Virus record (IMG/VR): IMGVR_UViG_3300025881_000047
Span: 1 to 33,524 of that record
Length of the DNA: 33,524 nucleotides
Direction: 5' to 3' (one strand)
Origin: a virus
A program made the translations under genes and the position numbers. Of the stretch, positions 26,901 to 32,851 are shown in pieces. Every line of letters begins with the position of its first letter. The stretch's first letter is position 1. The notes beneath the pieces were generated by a model that ran no database searches, was not told the DNA's origin, and saw nothing but the letters and a program-made list of their open reading frames with translations.

Positions 26901-29900
26901 GTCTTGAATACGCACCAAGCCTACCCTCCATTTCATCATTAGCCTCCTCCCATTCATTACCCCCGGTATTAAGATAGTCCTCTTCCCACTCTTCGTCATT
27001 TTGATCAGGTAGCTCATTATTTGCCTCAAAAGCTTTACTCATCACCCTTAGCTTTCTTAAATTTTTAGCATCATAGACCCCTGACGTCATTTGCTTAAGA
27101 TTCTTATCTGTGATTGAATATTCGCGCGAATACATATCTTGAACATTTTCGCCCATGGGTAATTTTGCTTTTACTTTCGTCCAGTCCTCCAGTATTCCAT
27201 CTGTTCCTTTCTGGCTATCATAGTACCACTGGTCACCATTTCTATTTCTCCTAACAGTTTGACCACCAGATCCATCACTACCTACGTATGCTTGATATAG
27301 TTTTTTATAGTTAGGTATAAAACCTTTTGCGGCGCTTAAATCTTTATTGCCGTAATACTCTCCCTCTCCTGCCTGTTTTTTGTATTTCTTGAGGATTTTT
27401 GTTTTGTCTATTGATTTTAAATTCTCGTAACCGGGAAGTTGAAGCCTCTCTCTTGTTTGGGCTACTGTGTTGATTGCGTTTTTTATATCTTCATCGCTTG
27501 GCTGAGTTTCTGGGGTTTTTCCTATTGGGATATCTAGCTGCCTACTTATTTGAGCCGAGGTGATGTTGGCGGGAGATGGTGGCTTGTTGAACTTTATTCC
27601 CTTGTTCGATGGGTCGGCCAATGTGTCTTGTATTTTTTGGCTGCGAGTTCTTGGGTCTGCGAAGTTTGGTATTAATCCGCCCGAAACATTTGCCGATTCA
27701 AGATCTTGTAATTCTTTAATGCCCCCTTTAACTTTTCTTCCTGCTTTTGTTCTTTTGTCTATTTTTGAAAGATCTACATGATCTACAACATAATTAAAAG
27801 ATATTATTTTTCGATCTAACTGTTTTTTTAATTGTAGTTTTTCTTTTTCTTTCTCTGTGGGTTTTTTTTCGTCTTTGGGTTTGAATCGTGACAATTCATC
27901 ATATGTATAATTATGATTAGCCTCTACGGATTCATTTATTGCTGTTCTTGCTTCTTTTGATGTTAATCCTCCTTTTTCCATCATCAGTTCTCCAAGAGTA
28001 ATTCCATCAAGCTTGCTACTGTCCGACCCTTTGTTCACTATATCAGGAAAGTCATCGCCTGGTAGATTAACTTGATCTTTTGAAAGTAGGGGCGCTAGTA
28101 ATTTTTCGCTGTGTACCTCCCTTATGAGCTTATCTCTCATTAATCTTACTTTATGCCCTATTCCCGCATGGGCATCGCCATAAGTTGATGCATTTTTTAA
28201 ACCTATAGTTGTCGCAATCTCTTCGGGAACCTGAAGAAGCCTACCTCTCTCTCTAGAAAAGTCCATGGCGTCCTTGTTTTTCTCGAACTCGAGACCACCA
28301 AGATCCGATAATATTTTTTCAAATTTGTCCCCCCTTTTTTTACTATTGTCTAGGAGCTTAGCCCTATCTGTGTCCCCGCCCGGAAGATCTGATAATAGTC
28401 TCTGAAATTCTTTAAAATCTTCGGGACTTAACTGGTTTTCTGCAGCGTTTCTTGATGTTGATTTTTTATTGTTCGTAACAAGCTGCTCAACGATTGTTCC
28501 AACTCTGTTTGTTTTCTTGGCCAGAGCAGCTCTGTTTTTATATTTTCCAGCTCTTAAGTTTTTCAAAATGTCTGGATAAGAAGTTTGCCCTTTCCTTGTA
28601 GTTGTTTGCTTTATTTGTTCTTTTATTTCTTGTATTTCTTGTTCGCTCAAATCTCTTTTTACGTTTTTCTGACCTAATGAAACACTTAAGTCTTTTACAC
28701 CGTAAGCTTCATTAATTTCCTTAGGAGTATTAAAAATTTTACCTTTGTTTCTTTTGTAACGATCTATCCAGGGTTCTATAGCAAAATTAGGCACCAAACC
28801 TTCAGACATCCTATGGGCCAAAAGCGATTGATGTTTTTCTTCGTCAGTTGAGCCTTTGGGTATAATTTTCTTTTTTAGCAATAAATTGGAACCTTTTTTG
28901 AATTTCTCATATCGAGCCTCTTGAATCATCTGCTCGTCTACACCAAGCTTCTGCTTGGCAAACGACAAAAGTCCGTCGTCACTATAAAGACGCATACTTT
29001 TAAGAAGCACGTTGGGAAGCTTCCATTGTCCTGATTTTACTTCTAATGGGCTCTTGCCTAAACCCACTAAATCCACCGGAAAAGTAGGATCTCCAGAGCT
29101 ACCCCCAGTTGAAAAGTAAGGCTTTCCTTCGCTTTTTAGCACTGCTTCTTCTGCAGCTTTCTCGTTTTTCCTGCCTCTATACGGCAGTTTTTGCAAATCA
29201 AACTCCCTGGATACGCCTTCAACCCCCCCTTTTTCCCCAAGAAACCTTAGTACATTTTTTAACTTTTTAGTGTGGCTCCCGCCGCTATTATTAACCAATT
29301 GAGACATTTTAGCTTCAACAGTTATCGGTCTACCACTAGCTTCCAGTTCTGCATAATTTTTCTTTAGCTCATCACTGCCTTTCACATTATAAGGATTTGC
29401 GCTTAATTTTGTCAATGATTTATCTAAAATCAACTTACTCCCATCCATTCTTGCGAAGTTGGGAACAAGCCCACCGCTAGCATATGGATCAAATCCGTGC
29501 TGCCCAGCAAAAGCATCCCTGTATCCCTTTCCCGCCCTGCTCTCTTTTGGGGGCATGATTGCAGGCTGACTCATTCCAGGGAATTGCTTAACCTTTTCGG
29601 CTTTATTGTAAACAACAGTGCCGACCCCTTTTACGTTCATTGAGTCTATAGCTCCTGCTGCATAACCACCCTTAGCGGCCCCTTGTCTTTCTTTCTTCTT
29701 AGAAGATTCGGGTATCATTCCTGATGCCGCAACTGGAACCATCCCAGATGCTTCATTTTTTGAAAAATCAGGATTAATTCCAGCCTTAACTAATGGCTTG
29801 GCTAGCCTCGCAGCAAGACTAACCTGCTCGCTCATTGCGCTGTTTTGCTTTTCTATTATTCCTAATATAAACATTTCTTGAGCTTTTCTGTCGTCTTCTA

Positions 29901-31392
29901 GATTGCTTAGCCCTTCTTGTAGTTTTATATTTTCACCAAGAGCCTTAAGTATTGACTCTTCCATGGCTCTTATTTTATCTTTCTCATTGACTATACCCAG
30001 AACATCCTTTAACGAGGTTCTAGCAAACTTAGCAATATTAACAAAGAGTTTTATAAAGATGGCCCCAAAAGCTATAGCTGCAGGCCCAGTTATTACATTA
30101 CCTATGCCTTTGACTAATCCCTTCGCAAAAGTGCTGCCCTCGTCTTCTCCTCCTCCTAGCGTGTTTTTTATGCCATCAATTCCGTCTTTTATAGACGACA
30201 AAAAGAAATCAATATCGGGAGCCAAACCAATTGTCCCAAGTATCTCCGCAAGCTCCTGGATAGATGTGGTTGTTTGTGATGCCATTGCTGACATCGTTTT
30301 GTTTAGCATTTCATTCTTTTGCGCTGCATCGCCAGCTGCATTTCCTGCTATTTCAGTAGCCTGGGCTTGAATGCTTTGCTCCTTACCTAAGTCCCTTAAC
30401 GCTGCTCTAAAAACATTGGCTTGAAATATTCCTGCTGAAAATTGAACAATATTGGATTGTTGCGACTGGCTTAAGTTATCGAACGATTTAGCCATGTTTA
30501 CCATTATCTTGTCGGCAGGCAATATGGATCCAGATAAATTCTTAACAGCGATACCTATTTCTTCTAGTTGCCTTATTGATTCAGGCCTCTGTATTCTTGT
30601 GAAAATTGTTTTTAATCCATTACCAATAACGGCTCCACCTCGAGCAGTTGTTTGTTGCAGCGCCGTTACCAAACCAATTAAACTGTCAATTTCAACACCT
30701 GCGTCAATCGCAACAGCCCCAGTTCGTTCTAAAGCTTTAATTAAATCCTCAGAGCTTACTGCGAACTTAACGTCAACAGCTGCCAATTTATCAATTATAT
30801 CCGTGGTTGAAAGTCCAGCATCTCCAAAAGCATTAACGGCTGCGGTTAAACCAGACACGGCTGAAGCCGCGTCCAGCCCAGTTAATCGAGTTAAAATTAA
30901 AGCATCATTAGTTCTTCTTAAAGTCTCCTCCATAGTAAGACCTTGCCTGGAAAACTCAAGAGCAGCTTCGGCGGAAACCGTAAAAGCTTGAGCCGTATTT
31001 CTTGCTACGTCAAATAATCCATCACCAAATTCTTGCAGTTTTCCCGCAGAAGCCCCAACAATAACATTTATATCTTGTAAGACTTTTTCAAACTTTACGG
31101 TCTCTACGACTAAAGCCTTAAACGCTTCAGATATTCCGTTAATTATTCCTACAGAAGCACCAAAAGCAATAACCCGAGCATTAGATGCCTCTAGTGATTT
31201 TGTAAATTCATTAGCTGACGCCGTTATTCTACCAAGAGGCTGAGTAAAGCTTTTTCCATTAACGTTAAATGAAATTTGTTTTTTACCTACTCCATTTATT
31301 GACCTATTTAATTCCGCAGCAGCGCGGTCCATACTTCTCTTTGCCTTAGAAGTATTAACGTTAAGCGTTACATCTGCCCTCATTCCTGCCAT
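17923..31392 (-). CDS. Giant tail tape measure protein with motif-delimited inserted domains (4489 residues)
   Basis: Residues about 95-285 match the TP901 phage minor tail/tape measure core (FEKVLQDINVIVGASAGKLQ, LEFSRQGLTMEETLRRT, TARGGAVIGNGLKTIFTRIQ). A hydrophobic segment lies at about 431-457. Residues 641-2402 hold ten G-L-V-P-N-F-A-type motifs separating enzyme-like modules, listed separately. From about 2403 come helical and coiled-coil segments rich in Lys, Glu, Gln and Ala; hydrophobic stretches around 2590-2700 include RMFGRFLPVIGQLYTGFTVV. A 24-base tandem repeat encodes SAREAxLx. The C-terminal region has the tape-measure motifs VPAMLTAGEYVVPKD, IPAMLTAGEGFVPAP and LTEGDFIIKKSS, then NNINVNVSIDQTG. 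The TMP is the ruler for tail length and is expelled at infection. The length is extreme for the family. AAGG lies four bases before the ATG; the stop overlaps the next gene (ATGA). Confidence 0.95.
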   Translation of the reverse strand: MAGMRADVTLNVNTSKAKRSMDRAAAELNRSINGVGKKQISFNVNGKSFTQPLGRITASANEFTKSLEASNARVIAFGASVGIINGISEAFKALVVETVKFEKVLQDINVIVGASAGKLQEFGDGLFDVARNTAQAFTVSAEAALEFSRQGLTMEETLRRTNDALILTRLTGLDAASAVSGLTAAVNAFGDAGLSTTDIIDKLAAVDVKFAVSSEDLIKALERTGAVAIDAGVEIDSLIGLVTALQQTTARGGAVIGNGLKTIFTRIQRPESIRQLEEIGIAVKNLSGSILPADKIMVNMAKSFDNLSQSQQSNIVQFSAGIFQANVFRAALRDLGKEQSIQAQATEIAGNAAGDAAQKNEMLNKTMSAMASQTTTSIQELAEILGTIGLAPDIDFFLSSIKDGIDGIKNTLGGGEDEGSTFAKGLVKGIGNVITGPAAIAFGAIFIKLFVNIAKFARTSLKDVLGIVNEKDKIRAMEESILKALGENIKLQEGLSNLEDDRKAQEMFILGIIEKQNSAMSEQVSLAARLAKPLVKAGINPDFSKNEASGMVPVAASGMIPESSKKKERQGAAKGGYAAGAIDSMNVKGVGTVVYNKAEKVKQFPGMSQPAIMPPKESRAGKGYRDAFAGQHGFDPYASGGLVPNFARMDGSKLILDKSLTKLSANPYNVKGSDELKKNYAELEASGRPITVEAKMSQLVNNSGGSHTKKLKNVLRFLGEKGGVEGVSREFDLQKLPYRGRKNEKAAEEAVLKSEGKPYFSTGGSSGDPTFPVDLVGLGKSPLEVKSGQWKLPNVLLKSMRLYSDDGLLSFAKQKLGVDEQMIQEARYEKFKKGSNLLLKKKIIPKGSTDEEKHQSLLAHRMSEGLVPNFAIEPWIDRYKRNKGKIFNTPKEINEAYGVKDLSVSLGQKNVKRDLSEQEIQEIKEQIKQTTTRKGQTSYPDILKNLRAGKYKNRAALAKKTNRVGTIVEQLVTNNKKSTSRNAAENQLSPEDFKEFQRLLSDLPGGDTDRAKLLDNSKKRGDKFEKILSDLGGLEFEKNKDAMDFSRERGRLLQVPEEIATTIGLKNASTYGDAHAGIGHKVRLMRDKLIREVHSEKLLAPLLSKDQVNLPGDDFPDIVNKGSDSSKLDGITLGELMMEKGGLTSKEARTAINESVEANHNYTYDELSRFKPKDEKKPTEKEKEKLQLKKQLDRKIISFNYVVDHVDLSKIDKRTKAGRKVKGGIKELQDLESANVSGGLIPNFADPRTRSQKIQDTLADPSNKGIKFNKPPSPANITSAQISRQLDIPIGKTPETQPSDEDIKNAINTVAQTRERLQLPGYENLKSIDKTKILKKYKKQAGEGEYYGNKDLSAAKGFIPNYKKLYQAYVGSDGSGGQTVRRNRNGDQWYYDSQKGTDGILEDWTKVKAKLPMGENVQDMYSREYSITDKNLKQMTSGVYDAKNLRKLRVMSKAFEANNELPDQNDEEWEEDYLNTGGNEWEEANDEMEGRLGAYSRLRRTGKQDFLWKDSMAGTITNPQPLASYEKNMFGPGYVIPQLGNEAMFRDGFTNEDGDKIRSIFSQNLNKDNHLVERKLTDEYLDNQNLAKDLSQATESPDKAMNAARQRGIKSIGDHMKSKGLIPNFADLSKSKRLKSFQDEYEDLAKMGSPLAKWALKTVKDKEFKMIGHGVESWAIGNEEVVYKLPRPQINSFNRSGDLELERWRRQMKVMAQPSLQYEVSPENKAWNLVPDSNIAKRAERIRSQLDSSGIDSLFLPNTEVLKVAGQDEFITSQERVKGSTFLNLQNEILKSKKNKTDFNLDGYKIVEHLMENISGTGMIRDVHSGNFIAEASKKKQLLNTVNQFAPIGSKESKPLSLLGLRGLPDDSIAAIDFSSGLIPNFADLYKPYINKGGKPIGMENYFYSSNNQEDALNYIKSNKYLSRKNGISELRKFSFPPRVWKMLTSNNPQDIEPQMNVLPIGTRTPIGKGDPYRDTSLGKGMSEQEDFAAIALKNAYGIRPPFFEKTDSWRNGETYSTLMTNSPQFTEMYKLSRSNGENVVPNFAKTFYDFDETLATYPSSVTSADLFNAESASLAEPTDLAKSLKGRTLDILTARAGESKPFISKKLKSWGINSGRIITTGSIQNGQTSAQKKATILQNMQKKNGGQYNLIDDAPENIAAIKALGNKNLMGQLYKFSGQHAGRGSGNAEGLVPNFSRVEQVQKSQKRRVKEQVTEEDKDLAHNIFDYLKTNISNLSSRFRFNRSTVSFGGNPEDYEKVFNHSSSRKNKENLIEIARSEMRMNRILKGFMIPHTEGVSAARGKHKAPRDPFLDGAMHGGLVPNFADPLSAAISRERAAGVPQARIRVEKSSQLKSAQNPMGLAVTNTRDEPAGVQQGIRRAKTMGIDPKKHGASKGMVPNFASPQIPDAILNNAKNELSEMSKAFTDSFSEFSKIASQFGKEGKETLAEIASFDISKDFEGIKDLLNEKLERTEAQINSITEKTGKLSKGEQTRLGELKKAKSSGEALLKSTEEKSQKSKAVKNLSSSGPEAQKAQLIKSENAMIKKMLTARGTDLKSLKEATKASQNFRIALDESAKKAEESEDDGGGLQRLFYLQSAISLVNGQFETLAEGASGLTKTFAQGMLAISNVTASFIQQKELVSEGMNMAGVKRNESFSISQAFNPEARAARRSAATASDARARGAGVGRMGGLMRNLSGVGRMFGRFLPVIGQLYTGFTVVNEAFKMFNIGEMFGLEKGSGVMDLLSSQGERAAKKLEKLGESTEKLQGALESLNSQTENREKVTDLEILGSRRTQKQELELQQLKLKGLDIDIKAQDALSGLLDENLVGTKVSKRFIEELSKGTNSNEDYVKVIERVIKVQKQQAAFLTGSKSFGDLIDKKLDKFNPDSDDIKLLQGASKVRGSQIGMGFSSAAAGGEDMDVKDRLSILSKNIAALERESSTVSFRSMSDVTKLTDRLAKNLQGTEDFDAEMMASQINSFIKNIDESIDNTTGLDLRETKAVNAGMKQMVIQLNKLKKNLEGESDRQQEAQLKKKYVTAYKNIIFNIEQFRKNEAHLTKLSLASLTHQNKLNSSQQSLLLEYGAIGKEAAISSDFARKRNAMEAKFIADKQGIEMKSIESLNKLRDTYFNTDQLAQKFKKDGKEAAAAVEALKDNIKEGLNDADFSGIADMGFDIDKGVMEKVSAAFKGVAKETEKSESSLEVITGILAEYGKSMDGATATAYLLALHQKKLLTMTDEDLNSAKANKLNTKRQLELLNTANKEAQQLLKLEEEHKFIKEKTVAGAAKLYKILQERAPAEKISLEAVKGEAATLAVINDYRKNEASALAKSVDVMELGFQKQVEKNRTDAISAVHSLRMLEAQTGSLEKSENSLIILEAKLKSETENAKLALQESNFRLEYLSDQSKRSELVRRQLAKEMSDLQTSNLLAAEKNLQLSKTGELRQLVEEQLNATLHSSRLEALTAAENALLLTGKTKQVKLIQEANELQEASNKLTELQNAVTKAGVSDKTLRMTTTADIGIEKANSILGTRTAGMKATVEPNADNMLAYANSLEQTNKLLGNGSRVMDRFRTKMAEINVEAENLSADLVDIGIDNARSGLKQMFDDIGSGAKSAKEAWNDFGLGLAKQLLDRMTQNNIDKIVKNLTFAFTGEEGKSDAEKIASETAHLVGVNEGIISSNLELISAIRGQTEALKNQIESETPVNKPKTDLIPKNTARGEDTLGKVASNAAKIEKELAVKHIKEFTDFGKQSFSTFVQLARDSFSENFGKPGVAGIETTSREAALDSAREAELYSAREAALKQSDPHNMLTRYTPDEKSKRKVKKELDDERISLLDQEKFHIQNFEKRGLQENEQNKKQRRATEEEVKKIQKSIPFNKDKIKEILQKDEIDPETAKLKIEALREKIEKAEQQIKNKNEAIKDLNTSFINFDKRTAASSSKISEHKERIKLLTDEYNKLNTAINKVKLDNVPSGTYVPFPELKGKFSGGKIQHFAKGGFVDGPAGVDKVPAMLTAGEYVVPKDKAKQFKQNGGEIQNFSIGGMAKELNNENTENRAIRGAQGVTQLLVMNEVSRGIAKYLEKPKDDGPPTFDKNKFNNLDLRSDVNIKRGDPRLSARFLAKDPVMQEYKDYLLEKAAYDVEKKNQKVDKKMQTIGSVLSFMSSFAIGQMSEIIAPYVQKAVGWAKNKTINTAMGHTGLGKHSDAFKQARSDKLNVNYKDVSNHIESGEFLNINDKNYAFMPQPDGSNDWEIMNTGSTAKTHRGQGTGIDKNNASMLKRARGYQSGGSIPAMLTAGEGFVPAPVAKRIGYDNLNRMNTTGGLPIVQGKGGIDNVGPVGLTEGDFIIKKSSTDKLLRENPNMMRFALQNPEGFKRGEQGYYEGGVVGSPSTIPAPSVPKQAPTNRLKSADPAEMLNQSFSQKQEAAVAPQQKSEVTNNINVNVSIDQTGKETVSTENSNSSYEEEQQLSLKIKSAVLDVIRQEKRIGGELSS
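19995..20051 (-). repeat. GC-rich 24-base tandem repeat within the tape measure gene
   Basis: Two 24-base units differ at only three positions (19995-20018 and 20019-20042), and nine bases of a third follow (20043-20051). They encode an in-frame eight-residue repeat, S-A-R-E-A-x-L-x, at residues about 3781-3800. The units are strongly GC-rich with a CCGCGCGG palindrome core, in sharp contrast with the AT-rich surroundings. Confidence 0.85.
24208..24417 (-). other. Tape measure module 9: 70-residue Arg/Gly/Pro-rich linker module (residues 2326-2395)
   Basis: This is the shortest inter-motif segment and has no recognised fold. Its composition (AISRERAAGVPQARIRV, NPMGLAVTNTRDEPAG) differs from the acidic helical regions that follow. 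It lies between motifs 9 and 10 at the edge of the coiled-coil part, so it may be a conserved adaptor rather than cargo (inference). Confidence 0.4.
24823..25257 (-). other. Tape measure module 7: HAD-superfamily phosphatase-like segment (residues 2046-2190)
   Basis: All four HAD motifs are present in order: motif I Y-D2050-F-D2052-E-T2054-L, motif II DILTAR (Thr2094), motif III Lys2133 or Lys2134 in AQKKATIL, and motif IV NLIDDAPENI (Asp2153, Asp2154). At about 145 residues it is a compact HAD domain, with little room for a large cap. It begins immediately after NVVPNFA and ends just before GLVPNFS. It is the best-supported enzyme-like insertion. Confidence 0.72.
25765..26514 (-). other. Tape measure module 5: protein-kinase-like segment (residues 1627-1876)
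   Basis: FKMIGHGVESWAIGNEEVVY-K1684 has the glycine loop and beta-3 Lys of the kinase fold. ELERW (Glu1702) could be the helix C Glu. ERVKGSTF sits where the hinge is expected. IRDVHSGNFI has catalytic Asp1822 and Asn1827 five apart, as in the D-x-H-x-G-N loop of aminoglycoside/ABC1-type kinases. IDFSSG (Asp1873) matches the D-F-G metal loop. The gap from Asp1822 to Asp1873 is longer than in typical kinases, suggesting a loop insertion. The D-F-S-S-G motif runs straight into the next GLIPNFA, so the usual C-terminal lobe after DFG is missing: a minimal or truncated kinase. Confidence 0.6.
27679..28779 (-). other. Tape measure module 2: unrecognised charged segment (residues 872-1238)
   Basis: This is the longest inter-motif segment, 367 residues, strongly Lys/Glu-rich. 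It holds a helix-turn-helix-like stretch (KYKNRAALAKKTNRVGTIVE). RGDKFEKILSDLGG (about 1019-1032) followed by KNKDAMDF resembles the first half of a PD-(D/E)XK fold, but no E-x-K follows at the expected place. It may be a decayed or divergent relative of module 1. No firm assignment. Confidence 0.4.
28801..29451 (-). other. Tape measure module 1: PD-(D/E)XK nuclease-like segment (residues 648-864)
   Basis: KNEKAAEEAVLKSEGKPYF (Glu744, Glu748 or Glu749 as the helix Glu) is followed by FPVDLVGLGKSPLEVKSG with Asp774, Glu784 and Lys786. The order helix-Glu, then P-x-D, then ten residues to E-x-K, between hydrophobic beta strands, is that of the PD-(D/E)XK nuclease core. Flanked by motifs 1 and 2. 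Activity is not proven by this pattern. Confidence 0.5.
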
Positions 31393-31395
31393 ATT

Positions 31396-31400
31396 ACCTT
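31396..31400 (-). promoter_or_regulatory. Shine-Dalgarno-like site of the tape measure gene
   Basis: The minus strand reads AAGGT, then three bases, then ATG at 31392. This supports the first ATG over the second in-frame ATG nine bases later. It lies at the end of the 88-base gap, the longest non-coding stretch in the window, in which I see no convincing promoter. Confidence 0.5.
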
Positions 31401-31480
31401 ATACCTTGTTTATTGATTATATTAATAACCATCTATATGTACACCTAAAAAATATCTACATTGATGTTTATTGATCTTAT

Positions 31481-32845
31481 TTACACGGGTATTAATGAGC
31501 CGTCCTGAAGCTCAACTAAACCCTGCCTCTGTAAAGCTAAATAATACTCCTCAAAAGACCCACTCATAAAGAATCCATTATTACGACTTACTCCAAAACT
31601 AAAATTACAATCAACAGTAGCTATAGAACCAATTGATTCATTAAATGAATAATTATCAAACTTAGCATTATTAATAATATACTTGATATAAGTTTCATGC
31701 TCACTTGATGGAGCGCAAGTAAAGTCACACTGATTGTTTAAGTTGATTTCTATCTCATACTCTTCGTCATCGCAAAACATTGTTCTTAAGTCTCCAGTAT
31801 TGAAAGCGCTAGCTAATAAAGAAAAAGATATAGTTCCTACCTGCGGGTATTTCATTTTTCTTCCGTATGCATGCATTGATCCAAAACCATATAGATTCTC
31901 CCTATCAAACGGCAAAGAGATGTTGAAGTTCTGTATGTTTGCTGAGCCTTTTGTACAAGACCCTTCGTTCAGCCCCGAAAGTATTGGGCCGCCCATATTA
32001 AGATTTTTTACGTTTACGTTTATTCCTCCGGGGGGTATTGCGGAAACAGGACTCTTGTGCATTACTGGATCAAATTTTATTCCTGCTCCTAATTGCGCTG
32101 ATTCTCCACCTCTTTCCACTACAGGTCCAACTGGATCAATTCCGCTATTAACCAAATCTAAAGAAGGAATTTGTACACCACCTTTATATATTTTTCTCTC
32201 GCTTGATCCTAGTGGAATCATTCCTCCATCTTGCAGGTTTATGAATCCATTTAATTGGGTCATCAAGAATGCCATTTGGTTTATATTGTCCAGCCAACTA
32301 TATCCTCCTTCTCCTGACCCCTCGCATGAATATCTTACATTTGAACCCACCATTGAAACAGATGCTTTAGCAAAATCCCCAACCCCAGCGCTTATTGAAT
32401 AATCAGTTATATAACAATTACCTATTCCTATTATGTCTGTTCCAGAATATCCATTCTCTCGGTTGGCGTATCCTGTTAAATCAAACTGTTCTCTGCCGAC
32501 TGCAATTAGAACACTTTTATCCTCTCTGAGGTTTGAATACATGCTGCCGCTCGTCATGCTTTCTCCTTTTTGGGCAGTATTTAAGCCCAAAGTTTTTTCT
32601 TCGTATCCGTCTGTTAGCAAATAGTCTATGTTTAGTTGTATGTTCGGCTCGGAAACTATTTTTCTGTCTAAGAAATCTTCGCTTCCTATGTGCTGTACAT
32701 TTTGCCTCTGTACATCTACAGACAAACTGGCCGATTGAACTCTGTTGAAAAAGTATAAACTATCAGTATCCGGGCTTGCTCCCGGTGAGTCCGTCATAAA
32801 CAAGCCGACTGAATTATATTTTATAGCATTTCTGTAAGGATGCAT
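31481..32845 (-). CDS. Tail-tube-like protein upstream of the tape measure (454 residues)
   Basis: The frame can be opened from a GTG at 32872, but that codon lies inside the loop region of an intergenic hairpin. The ATG at 32845 (MHPYRNAIKYNSVGLFMTDS) is the more likely start. The N-terminal domain contains SLSVDVQRQNVQHIGSEDFL and CYITDYSISAGVGDFAKASV. The C-terminal domain (IQNFNISLPFDRENLYGFGS, then ISFSLLASAF, then SIATVDCNFSFGVSRNNGFF) matches in order the preceding tube-like gene (VQSVSISVPMGRTTLQRLGS, MTVSMSVSALL-type strand, IGDNKTVDLTFTATIGG). Bead motifs INLQDGGMIPLG and VELQDGSLIPV lie in the middle and at the very C-terminus. Probably a second tube protein or a tube adaptor. Seven Cys residues are scattered without a motif. 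Confidence 0.82.
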   Translation of the reverse strand: MHPYRNAIKYNSVGLFMTDSPGASPDTDSLYFFNRVQSASLSVDVQRQNVQHIGSEDFLDRKIVSEPNIQLNIDYLLTDGYEEKTLGLNTAQKGESMTSGSMYSNLREDKSVLIAVGREQFDLTGYANRENGYSGTDIIGIGNCYITDYSISAGVGDFAKASVSMVGSNVRYSCEGSGEGGYSWLDNINQMAFLMTQLNGFINLQDGGMIPLGSSERKIYKGGVQIPSLDLVNSGIDPVGPVVERGGESAQLGAGIKFDPVMHKSPVSAIPPGGINVNVKNLNMGGPILSGLNEGSCTKGSANIQNFNISLPFDRENLYGFGSMHAYGRKMKYPQVGTISFSLLASAFNTGDLRTMFCDDEEYEIEINLNNQCDFTCAPSSEHETYIKYIINNAKFDNYSFNESIGSIATVDCNFSFGVSRNNGFFMSGSFEEYYLALQRQGLVELQDGSLIPV

Positions 32846-32851
32846 ATATAT

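Larger units (their letters stand above)
24187..29472 (-). repeat. Array of ten GLVPNFA-type heptapeptide motifs in the tape measure protein
   Basis: First residues of the motifs: 641 (GLVPNFA), 865 (GLVPNFA), 1239 (GLIPNFA), 1357 (GFIPNYK), 1620 (GLIPNFA), 1877 (GLIPNFA), 2039 (NVVPNFA), 2191 (GLVPNFS), 2319 (GLVPNFA) and 2396 (GMVPNFA). Corresponding nucleotide spans begin at 29472, 28800, 27678, 27324, 26535, 25764, 25278, 24822, 24438 and 24207 and run downwards for 21 bases. Codons vary between copies (the Pro is CCC, CCT, CCA or CCG; Asn AAC or AAT), so the repeat is conserved as protein rather than DNA. Small residues (S, A, G) usually precede it. Spacing between motifs ranges from 70 to 367 residues. 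Possible precursor forms (SGMVP, SGMIP) occur between the core and residue 641. Confidence 0.9.

Noticed and set aside
24187-29472. PNF motifs as a recent DNA-level tandem duplication or CRISPR-like array
   Set aside because: Copies differ at most synonymous positions, spacing is irregular, and the spacers are unrelated coding domains; the conservation is at protein level.
30452-30991. 179-codon plus-strand frame (and others such as 31734-32402, 29903-30370, 23927-24325)
   Set aside because: All overlap strongly supported minus-strand genes and have low-complexity translations; they are shadows.
31416-31421. TATAAT-like hexamer 24 bases upstream of the tape measure start
   Set aside because: No recognisable -35 element at 17 bases (GTGTAC), and such hexamers are expected by chance in this AT-rich gap.
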